NCBI GenBank assembly: GCA_028095005.1
Contig: CM051459.1
Location: forward strand, 115,665,431 to 115,729,430
Reading direction: 5' to 3'
Length of the DNA stretch: 64,000 nt
Source of the DNA: Rhynchospora pubera
Lineage: Eukaryota; Streptophyta; Magnoliopsida; Poales; Cyperaceae
The notes beneath the pieces were generated by a model. That model was not told where the DNA came from. It made no database searches and was given only the letters and a program-made list of their open reading frames with translations. Of the stretch, positions 46,488 to 59,330 are shown piece by piece. A program made the translations under genes and the position numbers. How positions within the stretch are numbered: the first letter of the stretch is position 1; each line of letters begins with the position of its first letter.

Positions 46488-48248
46488 TAGACCTGTCAAT
46501 ACTGTAACATATTAACGTTTTAACGTTACGCATAAGTCTAACGTAACATTAAACGGAGCCCATAACTGTTACGTTCGGCCCAACGTAACGTAAACGGAAG
46601 TGGGCCTATATTTTCATCACTAAACGTAACGTAAACATAAGAGGCTATTTACGTTCCGTTTATTTACGTTTTAATGCAAATATTCGCAAGAGTTTGGAAT
46701 AGGGTGAATTGTAGAGAAATTGCGGAGACAACGAGGAGCAGAACAGATAATGACCTAGAATGTGTCGCTAGTTCGCTACCTCGCCTCTTTCTCTCGCATG
46801 CTTCCTCCTCCTCCCCCTCCTCCCACTCCTCCTCCCTCCCCTCCCCCCCTCTCTCTCTCTCTCTCGCACACTTCCCATGACAAATTGACAAGGGCGTTGT
46901 GGTATGTGCAACCTCGTCGATCCATGCGAGCGTGACGAACTGACGATGGAAAGGCAGATCGTCGTACGACTGACTGTAATTTCTTCCGTCGTTTCTCTGT
47001 GAACTCTAGCCATTGTCACCTGTCAGTCGTCACCTCTGATTAGACAATAGGGACTGGCCGTACTCTTCACTTTGCCTCTTGCTGGTACAATTCCAAACCC
47101 TTTTTGAAAAAACACATTTTTATGGACTTTTTTTTGTGTTGAGTTAAGATTTTCATGGAAATTTCTGGAAAAAAAAAACATAATTTTTCAATTGTACTAT
47201 TTAAAAATGTTGGTAAATGCCAGACCTCATTGGTGGATGTTCAGATCGAAAAATGGTTCTCAAAAGTCTTGGTTTCTTAGATGCTTTAATGTGATTCTTT
47301 TATTTTAGTTTATTTACTTGATTCCAGTTGAAATCCTGAATCTGCAAGAGGAACCAAGTATTTTTGTAGTTTTCTCTCATTATATGAATTTAGAGAACCA
47401 GTTCACTTTATTTTATAATCGGCAACTCAAGAACAGTGTAAAGGTCAGATTCTTTTCTAGTTCATCTATAAATATTTTTAAATCAAGATTTGCTTTATTT
47501 CTGTGCAGATCCTGCTTGTGTGGTATGAATACCAGTATAGCAGCATCAGATGACATTGCTACCAATGGAGCATGAAAACTTTGTATATTGGATGCTTGAC
47601 AGTAAGTTGGAACAGATTCATCTCTTGGAACATATTTTGTATGCGTTGTATTAGGATTTAGATGTATGCTTGACATTTTGAGAAAGTAGTTTGAGATCTG
47701 TTACTCTTTGCATTTTGAGAAAATGATTAGTGGCTTATCTTTGATTGCTTGTTTGATGTTAAGAGTAATCTGACTTGTTTGAACTTGTAGTGGCTCTATT
47801 AAAGCTTATTTGATGTACCAGGTCGGTACAAGGCTTATTTGATGTACCAGGTCTGTACCAGGCTTATTTGATCTCTGTAAATTGTTTGATATTTGACATT
47901 GAAGTTCAATAGAGTTATTCAATATTTGGCAGTGATGCTCAATAGAGTTATTTGATATTTGGCAGTGCCGCAGTGATGCTTAATATAGTTGTAATTTGAC
48001 TGGTGAACTTGTTAAGTTGTAATTTGAGTTGTGATGTTCAAACAAACAAAACTTGTATTAGGGATCAACATTTATAACGTTATTAACGTTTGTGATGTTT
48101 AAACAAATGAAACATTAAACGGAATAAAAATTCCTTAAGTTTACAAAACGTAACGTTAAACATTAAAATAAAATTTTTCCGTTCCCTAAACATAACATTA
48201 AACGGAAGAGATCATTAACGTGCATGTTATGCACGTTTGACAGGTCTA
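46488..48248. mobile_element. 1.76-kb non-autonomous hAT element next to the reticulon promoter
   Basis: Inverted ends TAGACCTGTCAA / TTTGACAGGTCTA with a perfect 8-bp TSD CCTATTCC at 46480-46487 and 48249-48256. Subterminal AACGT(T/A)A / TAACGTT repeats lie near both ends. The interior (46670-48050) has no transposase frame. It includes a pyrimidine-rich tract (46797-46865) and a short tandem repeat (GCTTATTTGATGTACCAGGT, 47805-47880). The ends resemble those of the 317-bp MITEs, so all three probably use related transposases. Confidence 0.88.
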
Positions 48249-48270
48249 CCTATTCCCAATTCCCAACGGC

Positions 48271-48277
48271 TATATAA
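48271..48277 (+). promoter_or_regulatory. Candidate TATA box of the reticulon gene
   Basis: TATATAA, 100 bp before the ATG and 22 bp after the end of the hAT element. The broken copy at 28325 has CTATAATTT in the same context. Confidence 0.55.
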
Positions 48278-48376
48278 TTTCCTCCTCTCTCAACTCTCAA
48301 GTCCCAAATTCCTAACTTTAATTCAAAGTTTCAAACTCAATCAAAGATCCCTTACACCTTTTGGTTCCTCTAATTA

Positions 48377-50878
48377 ATGGAGTCTCCGAAACCCAAGTTT
48401 CTACCACCGCCTTATCAGGTGGCACCGCCACAATCTCCGCCTCCATCCAGCCCGATCCCCACCTCCACGCCTCCTTCCCACAAGAAACCCGCGATCTCAC
48501 CGTCTCCTCTCCACCTCTCGCACTATATCGCCGCTTCAGTTCCTCTACACAATCTCCTCTCCCCTTCCCCAAAGAGAAGGTCGAAGTCTTCACGTAGCCT
48601 GATCCATGAGGAACCCCATGAGCCGGTGGTTAATCTTACCCCAAGGAAGAAAAGGAGAGGCCGGGCTGCCGCATTGGTGGTGGCGGCGGCGAGTGGGTTC
48701 CCTGGAGGTTGTGTGGCGTCTCCTAGGGCTGGTAGAAGAGCACGAAGGCGTCTTGATAAGGATGCTGTTGTGGTAAGAGAGGAGAGGGAGAGGGAGAGGG
48801 AGAAGGAGATTGGAAATGGAGAGGAAGAAGGTGGGGTTAAAGTGAGAAAGAAGAGGCAGTGTAAGACTAAGAAAGTGTCTCTGGTTGGAGGGTCCAGAGA
48901 GGATCTGAGCTTGGTTCCCTTCGTTCCTCCTGCTAAGGATACCCAAAATGGTGAGTTTATAAATTCAGAATCAAGTAATTTGTTTCTGTATATTGGTGTG
49001 CATATGACGTGTTTGAGGAAATTACTAAACGGATTTCATGACTTTGTGACTTAATCTGGGAATAGATTTTCTTTTCCTTGGTGTCCATAAGGTTGTCAGT
49101 TGTAGTGACTGTTGGTATTGATAAAATTTGTTCTTACCAAGAAATTCTTTTGGACAAAAAAATATTCTTGGACTGATTGCTAATATTTGAAAAACGTTCT
49201 ATTATCATCAAACTGCAAGTATTACTGAATAATATAAATGCCCCAGTTGAATATAAACTGATTATGATGGTTGATCTTAGTAAATTTTATCAAGTGATTG
49301 ACAAAATTACTGCATGCTCTATTTAAAGATGAAATTCATTTTAATACTTGTTGGCATTTATTTTGCCTTTTACATTGTAAATTGTTTGTCATCTTTCGTA
49401 TTTTCTCATATGATCTGTACACATGCACAGTTACTCTGTACAAATATTCCAGTTACTAAAAGTTAACTATTTTTTTCTAGCTTTCTAAATATTGACCTTG
49501 CTTGCTAATACTTTGTGGTATTTTGTCATTTTAGTAGCTCAAGACACTGAAGCTACTAATGAAGGAGACAACTCTAACTTGGGTCTATGCGACTGTCTTT
49601 ATGAGCTCATAATGTGGAAAGATGTTGCAAAATCCACACTTTGGTTTGGTCTTGGTTCTATCTTCTTTTTATCTACCTCATTTTCAAGAGATTTTAACTT
49701 CAGGTATTCATAATTTCATCTGGAAAGTTGTCCCCTTCCATTCAATTCAGCTGTTTTCTAACTTAGCAATTTATGCAGTTTGATCTCATCTTTTTGCCAT
49801 TTGGGTGTGTTCATATTGGGCATGGCCTTCTTAAGAGATTCTTTCCCCCAAAGGTAGACTATTTAAGTCTACAGCATGCTTAATTTACAATTTTACATTT
49901 AATTTATTGTCAAATTTATTTATCTAATAATTTTATTGAACAGGTCAGAATTGAAGCCCACTCAAAGATTTCAATTCACTGAAGAAGATGTCCTTAGTGT
50001 ATCAAGAGTGTTGCTACCTATAGCTAATGAGGTCATTTCGAAAGTTCAGTTGCTTTTCTCTGGTGACCCAGCAACAACTATTAAGGTAAATTAAAATGCG
50101 TCTGTTTTCCTTTTGCCCATATGTAATGACAGTTATTTAATTATTTGTATTGTTATTTTTTCTTGTTAATCAGGTGCTGCCTATTCTCCTCTTTGGTGCA
50201 AAATATGGCCACTTGATAACATTTTGGAGGCTTTTTGCTGCTGGTATATTCTAATTGAAAATTTTGTTATTCTGATTTAAATTTCTTTTGTTATTTTTAT
50301 TAAATTATTTGAACACTGAACTTCACAGGATTTTTCTTCAGCTTTACCATACCGAAGCTCTACTCTAGCTACTCAGAAAAGATAAATAGAGGAGGTAAAT
50401 AGTAATCTTGCACTAATTAATGACAAAGAATTTGTTGTACAATTTTTATTAATGGCTTTTAATTCTTCAGTTAAAAATGTAAGAGATCGGGCAGTAGAAG
50501 CTTGGAGAAATTGCCCTCGCAAGAAATTTGTGGCAGCTTCAGCAGCCACTATGTTTTGGAACTTATTTAGTGTCAAGACTCGCATCATAGCAGGTACATT
50601 CTTTGCAAGTTATGTCATTAGATCAGGAAATATCATAAATCTCCACCAATAATGTGAAAGAACCACTTCATTTCTGGATCGGGACACGACTAGTATTTCT
50701 TTCTTATATGTGATAATGCTTAACTTATTTTTCCTAATAGTAGAATTATTGCTCTTGTGCAGCATTTGTGTCAGTAGTGATACTTCGTTACAACCATCAA
50801 CAAAACAAAGGAGAAGTTAGGCAGGATGAAGAAATTCAAATTAAAGAAGATGAAAACCATGAAATGGTGACCGAGTAA
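48377..50878 (+). CDS. Reticulon-like protein (RTNLB21-like)
   Basis: ER-membrane-shaping protein of the plant reticulon family. Eight exons with GT-AG borders: 48377-48950, 49535-49703, 49779-49853, 49944-50085, 50174-50243, 50329-50394, 50471-50593, 50763-50878, giving 444 residues. The long N-terminal part (1-190) is Pro/Ser-rich, then basic (PRKKRRGR, RRARRRLDKD), with an Arg/Glu run (EEREREREKE); this long extension resembles RTNLB21-type members. The reticulon homology domain starts near 205 (LYELIMWKDVAKSTLWFG) and runs to about 415. It has two long hydrophobic hairpins (around 220-260 and 315-350) joined by a soluble loop. The C-terminus is acidic, without a clear di-lysine signal. 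It is convergent with TAT copy D. Confidence 0.88.
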
Positions 50879-52352
50879 GATAGGTTGCAACCTATGCAAC
50901 CCAGAGAAAACTTCCCTCCTAGTGGCACCTTTTATTTTTTAATTTGACCAACAATTATGTGTTTCCTATTTGTAGTTTCATGTGCTCATTGTATGAATGA
51001 CAACGTTGTTTACCAGGAAAAGGCATTATCAAATGCTTTTGTATATTTCTCAAAACCCTATGACTCTTCGAAATAAATAAAGACGATGTGTACTGTCAGT
51101 GTCTTAAAATTTTGGAGTTCATAAATAAAGTTATTGTGAAATTTGATGTCCTGTGAAAACCAAAAATAACTAGAGAAGCAGAGAACTAAGCTCAGAGTAT
51201 AAACACAAATAACAGATGGCTGTTGGCTTGGAGTTTATATCCACTATAAATTGTACAATAGAGCAGGTGATCTGTATCATCCGATTTAAATTAGAAAAAT
51301 CTTAAATACTGAATCCTCCTGTAAAGGTGCATTAGATTTTGTGCTTTTGATTGGAATCAGATGGTTCAAATCAGGGGTCATAGCTGATCGTTGTTGTAAC
51401 ATTGCAATTATGGCACTAGGATCCCTACTGTGTTTAGGAAGATTTCCATCCAAATCCAAAAATAAATTATCCCCCTCAATTAGTGGATCACTGGATCTAG
51501 GGAACATATGATCAAAAAGGGGGGAAAAGAGCAAAACCCAAAAAGCAAGGAATTAAACTTAGAAGTTCTCTTTCAGCTACATCCCTATAAAATGAATCCG
51601 AACTCTTATTTTCATTACTAATTATAATCAATAAAGAAATGACATTGCAATCCTCTTTTGAGCTTAGTTTAGTCAATATAAATTGCATTTATTCTTAGTT
51701 TTTTTATTATTCTTTTTATGTACCAATTCGTTGCAGTTGATGCTGATGCTGACATGCACAGCGCATGAACTTATGAGATGCTAAACTGAGACATGATTGT
51801 CCAATTACGAAAGCCTTGAGTGAAAATTCTGCTGTAAAGTTAATATGTTCAAATAATTTTTAGAAGTTTAAATGTTGTACAGGCGCAACTGGCAACTTGC
51901 TGCAGATTTCTCGCTTCAGATTTGGTGTGGCAAATATAAGGTGAATTGGACAATTGAAGATACTTGCGAATTTGTACCCAAAAAAAAAAAAAGCTAAAAT
52001 AGGTCAAATATTTTATTACTCTGGAATGTCAGTGTGCGCTCTTTTCTGCCACGGCCACGAATAATGTTTTAAGTTATTAATGAGCAGAAATTTATTGTCA
52101 CCTGAAAGGTGCAAAATTCAACCTCTATTACATACCATTAGGATTAATTTGAGGACATAACCATTATTTCATGCTCAAATAAGAAGGAAGGAAGGAAGGA
52201 AGGAAGGAAGGAAAGAGCAAGACTACTGCCTCTACCCAGAAATACTAACAACAGGGACTTGCATTCAACATGCAATTGTTAGAACTGAAGCCAGTTAGCA
52301 ATCAACAATTTTGCTAATCACCACCCTATCTTTATTTCCTACTTGGCTTGGC
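50879..52352. other. Intergenic DNA between the convergent reticulon gene and TAT copy D
   Basis: Presumed 3' UTRs at both ends. A stretch near 51225-51270 is the reverse complement of part of the intron 2 repeat in copy A (TGGAGTTTATATCCACTATAAATT), hinting at a small dispersed repeat. An (AAGG)n tract lies at about 52183-52213. The 82-residue minus-strand frame at 51286-51534 has no recognisable domain. Confidence 0.5.
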
Positions 52353-54619
52353 TTATTTGCTCTGCTTCTTCTCATGCCTCTTGCAGAATACTTTGAGCCT
52401 TTCCAGACCAAGTTCAAGAGCAGATGGCTCAACCGCAAAAGTGATGCGTAACCAATTTTTCATCTCCAGGGCACTTCCTGTAAGAGAAAATTTGAACACT
52501 AAGTCAACTTCAAATGATACTAATGAGATGATGCAGGGAAAACAAATGATCATCTATTTACCTGGGCATAGTATCACTGACTCTTGTTTGGACAACTTCA
52601 TGCAGAAATCCACATCATCAATTATGCCGTCCAAAAGTGACAATTACAGTTTCACCTAAACTTTATGCATTACTATCGAGTTCTTATTCCAAAACTTAGA
52701 TGAACAGATCAGATTGTAAGCTTGGATTTTCTTATATTATTTTCATCTTACCATAACAAACATTGATGCCTCTGGTTTGTTGGGGCAGGTAATGCAGCTA
52801 ATCTCCTTTATCTTGTCATAGCATATCTCAGCTGTTGCTCTTAACAAGTTAACTATTCTTTCAAAGAAAGCGCCTTTTGTCCGTTCAATAATTTGCGGAA
52901 CTGCTGCCTGTCAAATAAGCCATTCAGTTCTAAAAGTGATCTAGAAGTAGTTTGACATATTGTAGGTAAAGATTGCTGTATACATATACCTGGATAAATG
53001 TTGCGGGATCTGCTGAAATTTCAAGGAAGTTTGTAATTGAGTCAATTACCTGTAATTGAAGAAAAGAGTTATACATGGCACTACACAACTCAACAATTGA
53101 ATATACCAGTGCTGTTTGATTTCCAAATCTTCCCAACTAAAGGTGCGAAAGGAGAAAATGCAAATTTCACCTTGGTTTCCTTTAATATGCCTTTACGGTC
53201 AGTTATGACAACCCAACCGAGCCGCCACCCTGGAACAATCCAACCTTTTGAGAGAGAGCCCAGAGTGAGGATTGGAACAATGTGGCCGAAAACACCCATT
53301 GGAACAAAAGGTTTGCTTCCAAAGTTCGAATGGTTGTACACTTCATCAGCAATTACCATTATCCCTAGTTTACTTGCAGTCTCAGCAATCTGCATACCAT
53401 TTCGAAGATTGATTTAAAGCACGATATACAGAGGACATAGTAAATGATGCAAAATGGATATTTGCAATAAGAATATAAGATTAGTTTCAAAGTCTCCAAA
53501 ACGTTGTTCAAATATACAGAATCTAAAGGCATATTAGCACTACCAATTAGGTCTATATATGTGCGCATTTTCCCCTTAACATTAATGTGTAAAGAAGTAT
53601 AACTTGAAATAAAAAGAGCAAATGAAATACAAAATGATTTAGATTGTAGAAAGAAGAATACAATTTTCAATCAGGAACTGTTATAAAGTGATTTGTTTGT
53701 CATTTAATAGTCTTTGTAACAGTTCTGTGATTCCTATTTGCAAGTTCATTAAAAAAAAAAGATTCCTATTTGCAAGACTGGTAAAAGTACAGTGTATGGT
53801 GTGCAGCCAAACAAATAAACAATGAAACAAACAAAAAGGCAGAGCAAAAAATAAATGTACACAGAACAGACAAAAATAAACCCACAAAAAGCCAACCTTC
53901 TCCATGTGCTTATAAGAAAGCACACTTCCACAAGGATTACCAGGGTTAATAATCACCATAGCAACAGTATTCTCATCACACAATTGCTCCACTTGATCAA
54001 GATCAATTTCCCATCCCCTTTCAGGAATCAAATCAAAATGCCTGAATTCCAAGTTGCTAAACACACAATGCGTCTCATACATTGGATACCCGGGCCTCGG
54101 GAGCAGAATGTTAGCCCCAGGTCGTGCAAGAGACGTCGCAACCAGTTCAATCGACTGATTGCATCCAGCAGTGATGAAAACATCATCAGGAGAAAGCTCA
54201 TAAGGAAGCTTCTCAGACAAGTGCTCTGCAATAGCCCTGATATGTGGAAACCAAAATTGAACATAAACAACCAAATTAGCCACATCCCAACACTACTTTG
54301 TATAATATTTTCAACATTTTTACCGCCTTGCGGAGAGCAATCCAACAGAAGGTGGATAGTGATTGTGCTCAGCTGATCTGAGCGACTCAACAATGGCATC
54401 CTCGGCTGAGGTGGTAATGCGAAAGCTAGGAAACACCGAAGGATCGCCATGGCCGAGTGGGACCATCAGCCGTGGGCCTCGCTCGTCCACGTTGTCGATG
54501 ATCTTGTAGATGATCCCACGAATGCTCCGACCACCAGCTGCCGAGAGGAGATCGTTCGGACCAAAATGCCACCTCTTTGTTGCCTCCGAGGAGAGTTTCT
54601 TCGTCGCGCCGTTCTCCAT
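52353..54619 (-). pseudogene. TAT: Tyrosine/nicotianamine aminotransferase family, copy D (premature stop)
   Basis: The most diverged copy, on the opposite strand. Exons (minus): 54619-54324, 54236-53897, 53389-53171, 53049-52990, 52907-52752, 52655-52562, 52477-52353, all GT-AG with family lengths; 429 residues if unbroken. It keeps GHGDPS, NPGNPCG, ADEVYNH, predicted Schiff-base Lys260 in SLSKGW, and WRLGW. Exon 6 opens GTG AAA CTG TAA: the stop at 52646-52644 (codon 361) falls where A, B and C have a conserved Asn. The product would lose about 69 residues, including the substrate-binding Arg of NWLRITF, and should be inactive. Downstream exons remain clean, so the lesion is recent or a base-call error. 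Confidence 0.8.
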
Positions 54620-56606
54620 TGGTTGTTTCTTTGTCGGAAGAGATTTCAGTGGAGTGGTGTCGTGGTGAGAGCTTGGCTATTTCAAGGATGGCGACAAGTG
54701 TACTGCAAAGAGCAAGGTGTCAATGTTCGACTTCTTTAAGGAAATGATATTTTATGTCGCGACTCGCGAGTTCTGTATCCAACCATATCGGAGATTCCGA
54801 GCCAAACCAGTCAATGGTCTTGCATGGAGTATCAGCATATCACGTGACATTTTTTAATTCAAGGAAATATATGTTAGGCCACACCGCCACAGCCGGTTGA
54901 TGCGCTAAAATGTTTGGTTGTGGTATAAAGAGGACAAAAAATTCTTCATAAATTGAGATTGCTTAACAATATATGTTCAGATATTATGGAGTGCTATTGA
55001 GGTTTGCTGTGTGGTAATTTACAGTAATTCATATCACATTAATGAAAATCACAGGTTAATTAACATAGTATAAACGCCGGTAACCATCATTTATATCTTT
55101 GGTCTCTTGGTCTCTTGGTCTCTTTAGCCTTAAAAAATATATCTTTGGTCTCTTTGGGTGAGTTTATATTGTTGTAAATAAAATCAGAATTAGTTACTTG
55201 AATTAAATTAAGATATTAATTTTGGATGGTTAGAAATAATTTGCTTAGATAAAGTGCGTTATTTCTAAAAATTTAGAATAAATTTATTTCAGATTTATTT
55301 TGGAATGTTGTAAATAGCAGTTTCCGATAATAGCATGTTTTAAAAAATTTTAAAAAATAGTAATAAAATTTAAAAAAATTGTAAAATTTGGTTTGCTACG
55401 ATATCAATATGTAGATTAGATTGGTTAAATTAAATTTGTCAATTTACAAAAATACTCCCGAAAATACCCGCAATGCATAGAAAGTCCTATGCACTATGGT
55501 GCATATTAAACTTTCTCTATTAATTTTGGATGGTTAAAAATAATTTGCTTAGATAAAGTGTGTTATTTCTAAGAATTCCGAATAATTTTTTATTCATATT
55601 AATTTTGAATTTGAAAATAACCAGTTAAAATTAATATTTTTTATGCAAACAAATTTTACTAACTTACCCTTGACTATTTAAGAATATAATATTTTAGATC
55701 TAAATAATTAATTTTAATTTTACTCCCAAATGATGCAAACATGGCCGTACTAGATTATTAATTGAGTTGGTCGGGCTCCCGGCAAAACTCCGAAATGCAG
55801 ATGCTACACCATTCAGACCATATATATTATATATGAATCTTTGGCATAACAGGGTGAAGATTTTAGTGTAAAAATGTAAAAGCATTTGCAATGCTGTATT
55901 ATGAGCATTATTATGATCGTACTCACCGTGCAAGCTTGTTTATTCATGACTTTGACCGGACATTTCTGGTTCTCGAATAATGATAGAAAAAGTCCACAGC
56001 TTCATATTATTTTCTGTGTTCATTGGTCGCATGACATATTGAATTACAGGCAGCGCTAGCACATATTACTCACTACAAGCACCAACTGATCAACAAATTA
56101 GATTACTTCAAGCACCAACTGACCAAAACAAAAATTATAGAAAAAAAATACAATTCATCACACTAGTTGTTAACTACTGCTCATTCTATACCATTACCTT
56201 TCTATCAAAACGGTAACAAATTTCAAGTTAAAAGAAAAAACAGCTAAAAAAATTGACTTTCACTTCCATTATATCACTAAAACTCACCAACATACCCTTG
56301 TCAAGAGTAAACTATCACCAGAAGCCCCTTGTCAAGCCGAGCACCCATTATACTACTGAAACCTGTAGCATGAAAAGACCATAAATGTGGTTTTTATTAA
56401 GGATGATGCCATAGAGAGATATGCCACCGCTATTACCCTCCATATACGACACTATCAATATGAATGCACTGATTTCACCATATACAATTGTGTTAAATTT
56501 TTAGTTATTACTTAAATAAGGTACATAAGGGTAAAAGTAAAAAAAAAAAACTTATGTATGGCTCTCCTCTTCTCAATGTTAAGTTTGGCGCACAATATAT
56601 TTTCTA
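54620..56606. other. Upstream region of copy D and AT-rich intergenic DNA
   Basis: No other gene seen. A block ATTTTGGATGGTTA(G/A)AAATAATT occurs at about 55214 and 55519, a local duplication of about 60 bp. Confidence 0.45.
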
Positions 56607-57549
56607 GGAAAAAATTTTCCTATGCCCTCCAAAACTACAAACTCTTAATTTTGCTCCTTAAATATGAAACTCCTTCTCTATTTGCCCCTTTATCTTATTT
56701 TATGTTATAAATATTTATTGAATAATATAAAAAATATATGTGACAAATATACCCCTGCAAATCTAACTCATTTTCGCTGATCTCAAATCAATCTCACAAC
56801 ATGTCGATTAAACCCAGTCCCTTCAACCTTTCTTCTCTTCCTTCTCTCGCGCACAAACCAGGACAGTGCTAAAAGCTTTTTGCGTTTTGGGACTTGGCAA
56901 TATTATAATGCAGCAAAATATGTGTTTCTCTAAGCATATTAGATGGTTAGACATTTGACCGGAGAGACAAATTGTAAACAAAAATCGATTTTCCTTTGGT
57001 TTCCACTTTAAGCATATCATGGTTTCCACTCAATCAATCTTCCTTCGGTTTCCACATCATAATTTCTCTATTAACCCTCAATTGTTCAAGCAATTACCGA
57101 TTTGAATTCCATCAAAGCAACATCAGACAAATTCAAGCTCTCAATTTGTGAAGGGGTAGGTGAGAGATCCGACCCGTTAATTTTAGATCCAATATTCGCA
57201 TTCGAAGGCAGAGTACTATTGCACAAGAGCATGAGAACTAATTGCTGGTTTCGAAGGAGGAACAGGGCTCGGAGCTCCGCCTCGCGCATCCAATCTGACG
57301 TGGTAACGAAGCCGTAGGGAGAACAGATCAAGAGAATAAAGGTTGTGCGCAGAGAGAAAAAAGGTTAAAGGGTATATTTGTCACATATACTTGTTTTTAT
57401 TATTTTATAAATATTCATGACTTAAAATATGACAAAGGGGTAAATAAAGAAGGAGTTTCAAATTTAGAGGGGCAAAATCAGAAGTTCGTAGTTTTGGAGG
57501 GAAAATGCTCAATTTCCACAGTTTGGAGGGCACAGAAAAAAATTTCACA
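56607..57549. mobile_element. 943-bp TIR element of uncertain superfamily
   Basis: Inverted arms of about 170 bp each: TGCCCTCCAAAACTAC on the left, GTAGTTTTGGAGGG and GTTTGGAGGGCACAG on the right. The 8-bp TSD ATTTTCTA lies at 56599-56606 and 57550-57557. The centre (56770-57350) is less AT-rich with an 81-residue minus frame (57331-57086) that I do not recognise, possibly captured DNA. The TSD length points to hAT. Confidence 0.7.
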
Positions 57550-57557
57550 ATTTTCTA

Positions 57558-59060
57558 TGTCTTCCATCATCTGCTTCAACAGTTGAAGCTCCTCATCAAA
57601 TATGCCCATGCTTAATTCTATCCCTGACAATCTTTTCTCCTCCAGTAGCAGAGCTTACAACTGGGACCGTGCTAAATTGCTAACCATGATTTGTATATTC
57701 CAATTCAACATTTATTTTTTTCATGCCCTACGTTTGATTGGTCATTTGTGCTTTGCTTATCAGATATGCAATAAATGACGATACAAAAATAACAAACATA
57801 GCTACAACAAAAAGATTAACAATAAAAAATCATTATAACTTACAATAATAAATACTCAAAAGACATAATTGATTAAATAATTTGTTAAAGAGGACAGCTC
57901 TAGATTTACACTGTCAAGTTCAATTATTATATTATGAAGGAAATCAAGTTAAGGTTAAAAGATATCATTTAGCCCACTAAAAATCTCTCTTAAAACAAAG
58001 GAAAATTTTATATTGAAAGTTTGGCATGATTTTCTCATAATTTTTTTCTATAATAGGACAAAAATCACTAAGCATAACATTTCACTTAAGTGAGTATAAT
58101 CTCAAATTAGACACTATCCACAAAGTATGGATTCACAACTTTCTTTAGAAAACTCACATAATATTATGTTTTTTTTCCTATGAATTGTCTAGAAAATACA
58201 ATAATACAATGACTACTACTTAATTAGTTGTTTTTAGACTTAATTTACTGGTCTAGAGTGGTATGGAGGGGGGTGTTGGAAAAAGTAAGACAGACTTGCC
58301 ATTAGGACATCAAATACTAGAAATTTTGATTTTGAATTTTCCCGTCTCATGATAACTATGATATATAATTGGATTAATGTAGCAAAACTAGACAACAAAG
58401 CAATGAAAACACAAGTGAGATTGGCTTATTTCTTTTAGGTGCGCATCTATGGAAGTCTGACGCTCATACACCAATATGAATCGTCATCTTTCAATAAAGT
58501 TTTTGCAAATCCCTGTAGCAAGAGAATATGCAACAGTAAATCAATAAAAAAATCAAATTAAGTGAAATAAAAAGATCCAAAAATAGAGTTTAAACAGAAT
58601 ACTTTCAATTGAAATTGGTAAGGAAAAACTAGTACAAAGAAGAGAAGGTTAAATCAATCACATGCAATTCCTCTCTCGATGCAATTAGAACCTGTCTATC
58701 TTTCTGTTGTTCTCAATTCTCTACAGCTATTCTCGATTCTCTGTAGCGAGGGCACTTTTCAATCTTATTTACCGAGCCACAAGCTTTCAGTCTTCTAAAT
58801 AGAGAGGTCAATATTGAGATTAAATTAATTCTTAAAGACTGTCCAGTGTCCACACAGTACACACCATATTCAAACATGCCAATTTAACTTAGCAAGACTG
58901 AGAAAACTTGCAAGAGAGAGGTTGATATAGAGTGAAGTACTGAAGTCCAGAAGTGACTTAATCAAGAGTCAAGAGAGGGAGAGAGAGGCTGACACATTTT
59001 CTAGATGTGTGATATATATTCACTCATCTAAAATAGATCTTCATATTCCTTTGTAAAACT
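57558..59060. other. AT-rich DNA without recognised features
   Basis: No gene, RNA or clear repeat border found. Confidence 0.45.
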
Positions 59061-59079
59061 TTCAATTCTTGTGACAAAG

Positions 59080-59240
59080 TGTAGCCAACCGAATTGCGAG
59101 ACAAGAAAGTGGAATGTTCTTGGGGAGATTCGAGTTGGCATATTTGCAAAAAAAGACATTCCTATTGGCACAGAATTGTCCTACAATTATAATTTTGAGT
59201 GGTATGGTGGCATCATAGTGAAGTGTCTTTGTGGTGCTTT
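59080..59240 (+). pseudogene. SET-domain histone methyltransferase fragment (ASHH1-like)
   Basis: Encodes SQPNCETRKWNVLGEIRVGI, FAKKDIPIGTELSYNYNFEW, YGG and CLCGA, the C-terminal half of a SET domain followed by the start of the post-SET Cys motif. By recall it is closest to plant ASHH1/SDG26-type H3K36 methyltransferases. The preceding NHSC part is degraded (KCSQPN), the second post-SET Cys is replaced by unrelated sequence, and a DYNF motif has become NYNF. No neighbouring exons are seen, so this is an isolated fragment. Confidence 0.75.
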
Positions 59241-59330
59241 TAATTTTGAGTGGAAGGCCAGAAGAGAGTGAGAGTAGGAGAGGGGATACACGGGTAAGAG
59301 ACGAGAGAATTTCGATAATTACTATATATG

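Noticed and set aside
48318..48946. Minus-strand and alternative plus frames over reticulon exon 1
   Set aside because: Only the frame from 48377 splices into the reticulon domain; the others are shadows.
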